Positions 57,244 to 64,000 of a stretch of 64,000 nt of DNA are shown piece by piece. The stretch spans positions 2,467,482 to 2,531,481 of the forward strand of contig NW_006763297.1 in assembly GCF_000218685.1 (NCBI RefSeq), given 5' to 3'. The DNA comes from Serpula lacrymans var. lacrymans S7.9. Its lineage: Eukaryota; Basidiomycota; Agaricomycetes; Boletales; Serpulaceae. The translations under genes and the position numbers were made by a program. Position 1 is the first letter of the stretch; every line of letters starts with the position of its first letter. The notes beneath the pieces are model-generated. The model did no database searches. It was not told where the DNA came from and was given only the letters and a program-made list of their open reading frames with translations.

Positions 57244-60200
57244 ATGACTCCTCGTCTAAGGCCTTTCGCTACTTCGTCAAAGCGCCCTTTGTCCGCCATC
57301 TTTCTAGGTTCCCTCCCATCCTCAGACAATCTCCCAGATCTTCCAGAACCACCAGAAAGTCCGAGTGCACTCTCAGCAACTGGCTCTGGTCTTCCTTCAC
57401 CACCTGCTACAAATTCTACTGGTAGCGGATCTACTGGCGACAATAACAGCAATAAAGCCGGTAGCCTCCGCCAGCGGCCGGTCTCTCTTTCTAACATGAA
57501 TATGCCATCAGGGAATTATGACAAGTTTATCAGCTCTACGAATTCTAGAATTCCGCTCGAAGAAGAGGATGATGACGAGGATATCGGGAATGGAGAAGAT
57601 GACACTGCTCGACTTGATCTGAGGCGTTCTCTTAAGACATCAAACGAAAATGTTATGGCTTTGCAGCGAGTCAAGAGTCTGACTCAACGCAATCGTATGG
57701 TGAGCTTCTCCCTTGCTTCCAGCGTCTGTATTCACTAAAAAAATACATCTTTCTACCCTTTACCACCAAACACGTGTTACTCAATCTTTTGATTTTCTCT
57801 TTGTATCATGATAAAATCACCCTTTCACCAATAATGGGATGTATGGCGACGCCTTATTATTCGATTTCGATGCATATATGCGCCTTTCACTCATCGATCT
57901 TCAAAATATCGTGCTCGATTATATGATCACGATCCATGTAAATACAGGCTATAGACAAACTCTCTTCTTTTTCTCGTTTAAACACCCCATCACCGTCTCA
58001 TGCCTCCCGCGCTTCTCGCTCTCCGATTCCTCCAGTTACCGCAGCCTCTTCCTCTTCGTCCTCTTCTGCAGCTTCCTCATCTCGTATCTCTTCTCACTCA
58101 TCCTCACGCATATCATCTCATTCGCATTCTCAATCTGCACCACAACAGCCTCGCCATAACGATAATGTTCTTTCAGGCTCTGAAACAGAGCGTGAAAGTC
58201 AGCGGGCATCCAACTCTGAATCTCTCTCGTATTCGTCTTCTGATGCCACACCGCCTTCCTCTATATCTATGTCCCGGGCACCAAGTAGTATGCGACAGCG
58301 ACGTATATCTGCACCAGCCTCTCCTGGTAAAGCATTGGCATCACACAGGTCACGCTCGCCATTGTATAGACAGCCATCCCCTGGTCCTTCACGCACACCG
58401 CGCAAGAGGGTGACGACGACAATGTCTGCGCCGGATGAGAACGGCGAGTTGCCAAGGGATGTGACGGGTGCAGCGCTGGCCGCTGTGGCGTCGTCAAGAC
58501 GAAGTCCATCAGGGAGTAGCGGTAAGAGATCAAGGCAGCCTCTACCTAGAGAATTTAGGCATGGTGATAGGAGAAGTTTGGATGGTAGAGTACGCTTTCC
58601 TGTTCTCTTTTCGTATCGTGTGCTAAAAATTATTAACAATCCTTAGGCATCAGTTGAACCAAGCACACCACATCGATCTCATCGAGATAGTGGGGAATAT
58701 GTGACTTCTAGTAACGTCCACACGTCACCTCGATTCGCGGGTTCCAATGGTAATAGTACCACTTCAACCAGCACCATTTTGCAACGTTCGCCTCGTGGTC
58801 CACGTAATAATCGATCGTCAACTGTGCGTGAACTAACAAGACGACATCAGACACGCTGGTTGTCTGAAGATCTCTCTGCACAGGCTGATGATGATCCTGA
58901 TCACAATCCACCAAACGGCTATGGGAGGCGGCAAGTGCAGAGAGGTGGGAGCACGGATAGCTCGTTAGGAGCTTTGAATGGCGGGCGTAGTTTGGTGGCT
59001 GAAGGTTTACGGGCGGCAGGAATCAAGATGAAAAATCAGCCAGGTGATGATATCTTTGGAAACGCAAGCGGCAATGTGGCCGATAACTCCGCAACGTTGC
59101 TAAGGCGTGCAAAATCAAGTGCAGCAAGATCCTCGATACCAGGAAGGGTGGGATGGGATGATGGGGGAGAGGATGAACGAAGTCGAACGAGTGGGGGGTC
59201 GAGCTCAAGAGCGGCTGAGGGTGTAGGTCCACCCCTGTCATCTAGAGTGCCAACCACACGCATGTCGGATCCGAGGGCACATGCAAGTCCGGCCGAAAGA
59301 GACAATTGGGCAGGCGCTTCAAGGACTACATCAAGGCCTGCAACTTCGATGGCAGAGCTATATCATGGAGAGGATGGGAGTGCGGTAAGGGGTGGTTTAC
59401 GTTCCAAGAGGTCGACATATACGGTACTAGACCGGGACAGACCAATGACAGGAGGTTCCATGATGGACACGAGATCATTATCCCAACAACAGGCTTCGAA
59501 CCATCCATCGCTTACATCATCTGCTGGCCAAGACAGGACGTATAATACTCTTTCACTGAGTAAGCGTCATACCTCGATGACGCCACTTGGGAATGGTTCA
59601 ACTTCTAGTATTGGAGGTGCACAGAACAACTCGGAGCACACTCGCTTAATGCTGGAGTCTTTGTCCATGTTCGAATCCCAACTAAACCGCTTACCTGCTA
59701 TGGGTACGACGACAACGGTGACAGTACCAGAACTATACAGACATGCTGAGACCATCGTCCACGCTTCGGACAAGCTGAATAATCTTTTGAGGTCGGGGAC
59801 CAATAGGGCGCTGGAAGAGCAGATTGATGCAGAGGTAGGCGACGAGGTGGAAGATGGGCGGAATCAAGGTGTAGATCTGGTTGAGATGTGGAGGAGAGTT
59901 GGGGGAGAGTACAGGGAGGGCTTGCGGGTGAGTGATGAGATTGTGCGGACGGTTACGGGGCTCTTGCTTGGAGTTGGTAAAGTGCTGAGGGAGGCTGCAT
60001 CCGCTGGCGGAGACGATGGGCAGCAACACCTGCGGAGTGCTAGTCTTGGCGAAGACTCGACCAGGCGGTTAAGTCCAGAAGTAACAGTAACAAGCAGCAG
60101 GAAGAGTCAAGATGGTAGAAGGAGCGCTGAATCGAGGAGAAGCTGGGAGCCTCTGACGAATATCACAAGTGCTGAGGTGTCCCGAAGGTTATCAGGCCGC

Positions 60201-61118
60201 GCCGAGGGCATCACCGCTGCTCGCCCGCCCTCTTCCTCTCGAGACAGAGAAAGAGAGATTAATCTAAACGACGACCTGGATCGTGCTCCTGTCCGAAACA
60301 TTCCTTTGTCCGCCACACGGCGACTTTTCACGCCTCGAGAACAAAGAGAACAGCAGATGAATGGTAACACCATTTCCTCCCATAACACTCCGTCGGATTT
60401 GCAAGACCCAACTAATGGCTACGAGCCGTCGCCAACGCCTGCCTCCCGCCACCCTGGTACTTCCCTCCCTGGGCGACACCGAGTACCCCCTCCGTTAGCT
60501 ATCCCTCCCCCTCTCCCTAGCCTTCCTTCTGAATCTCTCCTTCGTCATGTCGGCAGTACAGTTGCTGACAGAAATAATCGCCGTAAAGTTTCCACCGCCT
60601 CCATTTCCACTGTCCGCGGCACAAATTCTGCATTCTTTCCTTTGACAAGTACAAACCCCACGACCGCCATTACGGCGCATACAGTATCAAACTCCCCTGA
60701 GGAATCACATCCCCCACTTCTTAGAAATGAGTCCCATGGCTCCATTAGAAGCTCGGTGACGTTCTCGCGTCCTTCTGAGGTGTCACTCTCTGCCCTTAGC
60801 GGGTTGCAGCAGCAGCATAATCGACGTGACGAAGCTCGGAAACGCGCTAGTTCGTCGACATCATCCGCTGCAGAAGAAGATCCTATCCCCTCGTCTGCCC
60901 CGGCCGCCTCCTCCAATCAAATTCGTTCACCTCTTTCTGGCTCTGAGACCGAGCGGGATACTAGACGTCGAACGATCGGTGTACGATCAGCGCGGATGTC
61001 ACTGGACAGCACTTTTGAAGCTGATCGTGAAGATGGGAGTGGGTCACAAGCACAGACGATCACCCTACCATCACAAAGAAGGGAGCGAAGGCGCACGGTC
61101 ACGGAAATCTTTTCCTGA
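57244..61118 (+). CDS. Large serine-rich protein of unknown function
   Basis: Exons 57244-57699, 57948-58589 and 58647-61118 join in frame to 1189 residues; intron 1 is unusually long (248 nt). The N-terminus reads MTPRLRPFATSSKRPLSAIF, LGSLPSSDNLPDLPEPPESP. An acidic patch (LEEEDDDEDIGNGEDD) and ENVMALQRVKSLTQRNRMAI lead to a very long Ser/Arg/Pro-rich disordered region with many SP and RxxS sites. The one clearly folded part, about 59630-59990, is helical: HTRLMLESLSMFESQLNRLP, VPELYRHAETIVHASDKLNN, LVEMWRRVGGEYREGLRVSD and EIVRTVTGLLLGVGKVLREA. The end is RRERRRTVTEIFS. The composition suggests a phosphorylated scaffold, perhaps cytoskeletal or cell-cycle linked, but that is guesswork; I do not recognise the family. 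Confidence 0.75.
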
Positions 61119-62000
61119 GAGCAGTAGATGCACGAGTTTCCACAAATTTCAGTCAGTATTCCACACTTACATCTTCTGGTGCTCATCCCTTTAATTGACA
61201 TAGAGCAGATTTTTTTTAGGTCTATATTGTCTTTCTCAGTGTTATGGCCAGGTGTCAAATATATCCTACTGGCACGACTCGATCCTTGGACTTTTTTTTC
61301 CCCTTTTCGACACACTCTGTTAATACCTTTTTTTGAACTTATGGCGGCGCACTCAGTTCTTGTCAGCTGGCCAGTGCAACATACTTTGCGAAGTATATTT
61401 TCTATCCTTTCTTCCTGCTGTTTTTCTCACTCTCTCTTGTTCTGTCCAACGAGATGTTTTTATGTTTATGCCCATGGGTACAAGTTTCATGCACGAGTAT
61501 GATAAGCTCCCGTCTGTCAAAATATTGTTGGTACCATTTGACGAATACCGTACTAGTTGCGTAATGGGAAAGCTATCCACGAATTTGTGGATTAGGTTGT
61601 ATATGTCGTGGGAGGCAAGTTGATAAGATCGGAAGCTAATCAAAGGTCAAGTAATTTTTAAACATGCATTCGTTGTAATGTTTTCAAGTTTTAGCCCAGG
61701 GAGATTATCTAAAGAGTATGATACAAAGGTATAGGAAATGTGCCCCACCTAAGCCTGATGGATATGTCCTGGATGTATGTATTTAATAACACCTTCATGA
61801 AGCAATATATGAATATGAACTTTTTGAAACCTCACTCCAAGTCAGTTCTACAGTAAGGTCTCTACTTCAATGGTCAATTCATGTTATTTCCAGAGATATC
61901 ATATAGCATACCTGTACATATGATCAACAAGACCAAAACCAAACACATGGATGTACGGTAGGCCTTTGATTACAGTTGACTTTTTGCACAGCCAACGCGA
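61119..62000. other. 3' region of the serine-rich gene and unassigned DNA
   Basis: T-rich at 61205-61330, consistent with a 3' UTR, then AT-rich sequence with short frames only. The CpG-depleted segment begins at its right border. Confidence 0.4.
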
Positions 62001-62167
62001 CATGGTCATTTTTTAAAACCCCAGTGTAGGTATCCCTATGAAGTGATCCATATTAATTATAATCAGTCAAAATCCCTTACATGACTTGTGTGATCTTAAC
62101 TAAGAGTTATTGTCAGACTCAAGTGAGATAACAACTAACAAACCACAATGTATTTGTTGCACCAAAA

Positions 62168-62527
62168 ATGTCTCAGAGCCAACAACAACTGCCCTACCAT
62201 CTATGCTGCAAAATTGAAGTGGAAGCAATGTCAGCTTGGGGCAAGGAATTTGTGTTGGAGTCAGGAGAAGAGGGGGAAACTGCCCAGGTTTGGTCAAAAC
62301 AGGGTCAAGGCCAAAATATTAGCAGTATTCATTACAACAGTGGAGGAAGGGAGATTTATGCCAGGCTTTTATTTTTGAACTTTGTCAGAAGTGACCTTTG
62401 GAGTAGTTGGAGTTTCAGAGGACAGAGGTATGCTGGGGGAGCAAAATGGGGTGTTACAATTGACATACCAGCACCTACTTATGCTTCACTTTTTGTACTT
62501 TTACTTTTCATTTTCCAAGTCACATGA
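62168..62527 (+). CDS. Possible 119-residue protein in CpG-depleted DNA
   Basis: ATG to TGA reading MSQSQQQLPYHLCCKIEVEA, then KEFVLESGEEGETAQVWSKQ, NISSIHYNSGGREIYARLLF and a hydrophobic end (SLFVLLLFIFQVT). All five arginines use AGA/AGG, as expected in CpG-free DNA. No family was recognised. It could be a fragment of a transposon gene or a chance frame. Confidence 0.25.
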   Translation: MSQSQQQLPYHLCCKIEVEAMSAWGKEFVLESGEEGETAQVWSKQGQGQNISSIHYNSGGREIYARLLFLNFVRSDLWSSWSFRGQRYAGGAKWGVTIDIPAPTYASLFVLLLFIFQVT

Positions 62528-62643
62528 CTGATTATGTGACCATTTACTTTACATGTAATTTTCGGACTTTTCATAGTCACATGACCAATCATGTGACACA
62601 TCACCTGACCAGTGTCTAGACTCATCATGTGACCAGTCACATG
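62519..62643. repeat. Cluster of three hairpin-forming inverted repeats
   Basis: GTCACAT...ATGTGAC at 62519-62540 (7-bp stem), GTCACATGA CCAA TCATGTGAC at 62576-62597 (9-bp stem) and CATGTGAC CA GTCACATG at 62626-62643 (8-bp stem). All use the same TCACATG word on alternating strands. Confidence 0.7.
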
Positions 62644-63073
62644 CTAGACATCAGACTTTAAACTTTATTTACAACTGTACAGTACCTCATGTATTTTAGT
62701 ATATATACTGGAGCAATACATAGGGAGAGACTCAGCAAGTCCTCTTCTAGTGTATACCAACATTAGTATGACAAGTTCTCTCCTTTGGTAGGTTGTACAC
62801 TTCCTTTTCCTCCACTGAGTTGTTGTTGTGGTTGTGCTCCAGTGCCCCAAGACTGTGTCTTGTTGGTGTTGTCACATGGGGTATGAGGTGGTGGCTTAGC
62901 TTGTGTGCTAGGCCCTTCTGCAGACCTTGGTCCCTAACTAGGTGGAGTGAACAAGGAAAGAGTGGAGGATGAAAGTAGAGCAGAGTAAAGGTCTTTTGGA
63001 GAAGGACCAGAAAACTTAGAAAGAGATTTGGGGTAAAAGGGAGAGGAACTTTTTAATATTCAAACTGCAGGAA

Positions 63074-64000
63074 CGGAGTACAGGAGCTATAGCTTATATC
63101 CGAATTGGAGGGAGTGGAGTTTGTAAGGAGTAACTTGTAATGTAGCTACAAAGTTCTATGCAGATGACTATCTAGCAAGGAATCATATGTGAGGGGAGTG
63201 TACCATAAAGTCTAACTACAGAGTGTTATGATAACACAATTTTCGGACCTTTTAGATACAACTCTCTCACACAGTGGAGCTGGTTATGCGGTGTCGATGA
63301 TGAGAACTGTTGTTAGAAAACCACACACAAAACAAACTAACACACAATCCTCCCAGATTCCACGGAACTTGTTTATGGGCTTTGCCTCCTAGAACAGTGG
63401 AGTGGTCTGGTTGTTCGTGGGGTGGTACGTATAAAGATCCTTCAAAGTAAAACCCAGAGGTGTATGAGTGTGGGTTTTGAGGAGGAGGGATAGTTGAATT
63501 TATAGAAAGATAGGGGGTTTGTGGCGAGTATAGACGAGCACTACCTTGCTAATTGTAGCACAAGGTAGGTTTGAGAACAACGAGGATGACGAGGTGACGA
63601 GGTTCCCAGTGATAGCAGGCTCCTGACGCACAAACTGTAGTGCTCAGAAGGACTCTAATCGAAGGGGATGACAATCTCTTTCAAAAGTGACGAGTGACGA
63701 TGACAGCAGTTAACAGTGGTAGAAGTGGGAAGTGTTGTGACCACACTGGATCACAAGTAGCAGTAAGAAGTGGACTTAAGATTAGAGAAGAAGTCTGGAA
63801 TCGAGTTCTTGTTGTTTTTTACAAGGTAAAATACAGGGGTTTATATAGTAAAAGAGAAGTAGGCTATGCACAGTATAGCTGTGCAAAAAGAATGAGAAAG
63901 AATATGAAGGAAGGAATGTACGCTGACGAATCCTGCGTAGGTAGTACAGGATAAGATTGTCAAAAAAAGAAAAGAAAGGGATAGAACAATAAATGCTGTG
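63074..64000. other. Right-edge region, possibly start of an LTR element
   Basis: CpG returns here. TGTTATGATAACA at 63224-63236 resembles the TGTTA...TAACA termini of fungal LTRs, the word ATTTTCGGAC recurs from 62559, and GGTTTATATAGT at 63838-63849 could be a TATA box. A short inverted repeat CTACCTTG/CAAGGTAG lies at 63541-63568. No retrotransposon protein is visible and the window ends before a second LTR could appear. Confidence 0.25.

Larger units (their letters stand above)
62001..63073. repeat. CpG-depleted, probably repeat-derived segment
   Basis: Over 1,073 bp I count one CpG (62563-62564), while TpG and CpA are frequent. Flanking genes have CpGs every 20-30 bp. Such depletion is the known footprint of cytosine methylation and deamination on transposable elements in mushrooms. 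The segment includes three close inverted repeats (62519-62643), a TATATATACTGG stretch at about 62700 that could be an LTR-type promoter, and an open frame of 119 residues at 62168-62527. Terminal repeats, primer-binding site or polymerase motifs were not found, so the element class stays open. Confidence 0.55.

Noticed and set aside
63230..63300. Short LTR of about 60 bp
   Set aside because: TGTTATGATAACA followed by CTCTCACACA looked like LTR tips, but the length is far too small and no body follows in a recognisable form.
1..64000. CRISPR arrays, prokaryotic operons, rRNA and tRNA genes
   Set aside because: No regularly spaced direct repeats, Shine-Dalgarno-linked gene runs or convincing cloverleaf boxes were found; all clear genes are intron-bearing eukaryotic genes. 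Small tRNAs with introns could be missed by eye.

Overview
This window is nuclear DNA from a filamentous basidiomycete, most likely an Agaricomycete. The genes are dense and cut by many short introns (about 45-80 nt, GT-AG with at least one probable GC-AG). The encoded proteins are fungal housekeeping proteins plus families typical of mushrooms: a BTB protein, a compact PAS protein, a DUF2235 hydrolase, a small secreted protein, and NB-ARC-TPR and F-box relics. No prokaryotic operon, CRISPR array, rRNA or convincing tRNA was seen. All boundaries come from reading conserved protein segments across introns by eye; no alignment or search was run.

Layout, left half: aldo/keto reductase with a C-terminal membrane segment (-), BTB protein (+), small conserved protein (-), ribonucleotide reductase large subunit RNR1 (+), secreted protein (-), AVL9 DENN-type protein (+), MFS monocarboxylate-type transporter (-), peptidyl-tRNA hydrolase PTH2 (-), STE7-type MAP kinase kinase (+) and the AMPK beta subunit (-).

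Middle, about 24.0-32.1 kb: an island of wreckage and mobile DNA. It holds a frameshifted NB-ARC-TPR pseudogene, a broken F-box pseudogene, and an apparently intact 4.44-kb PIF/Harbinger-type DNA transposon. The transposon has identical 82-bp terminal inverted repeats, a DDE transposase and a convergent Myb/SANT-like partner gene. Its right end lies 281 bp before the AMP deaminase start codon.

Right half: AMP deaminase AMD1 (+), DUF2235 hydrolase (+), aldehyde dehydrogenase (-), the RAD4/XPC repair protein (+), tRNA m1A58 methyltransferase catalytic subunit TRM61 (-), a two-PAS protein (+), GH27 alpha-galactosidase (-), a gene-free stretch of about 4.9 kb, and a 1189-residue serine-rich protein (+). 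The last 2 kb look repeat-derived. Within them, 62001-63073 contains a single CpG, which stands out sharply from the CpG-rich remainder.

Functional links: RNR1 (dNTP supply) and RAD4 (repair) both have ACGCGT MluI-cell-cycle-box sites in their upstream regions, consistent with MBF-type G1/S control. AMD1 and the AMPK beta subunit both concern adenylate balance. PTH2 and TRM61 concern tRNA. These look like ordinary shared chromosome rather than a cluster. The most notable signals are the intact Harbinger element, the CpG-depleted terminal segment, a 4-nt microexon in RNR1, and the probable GC-AG intron in TRM61.
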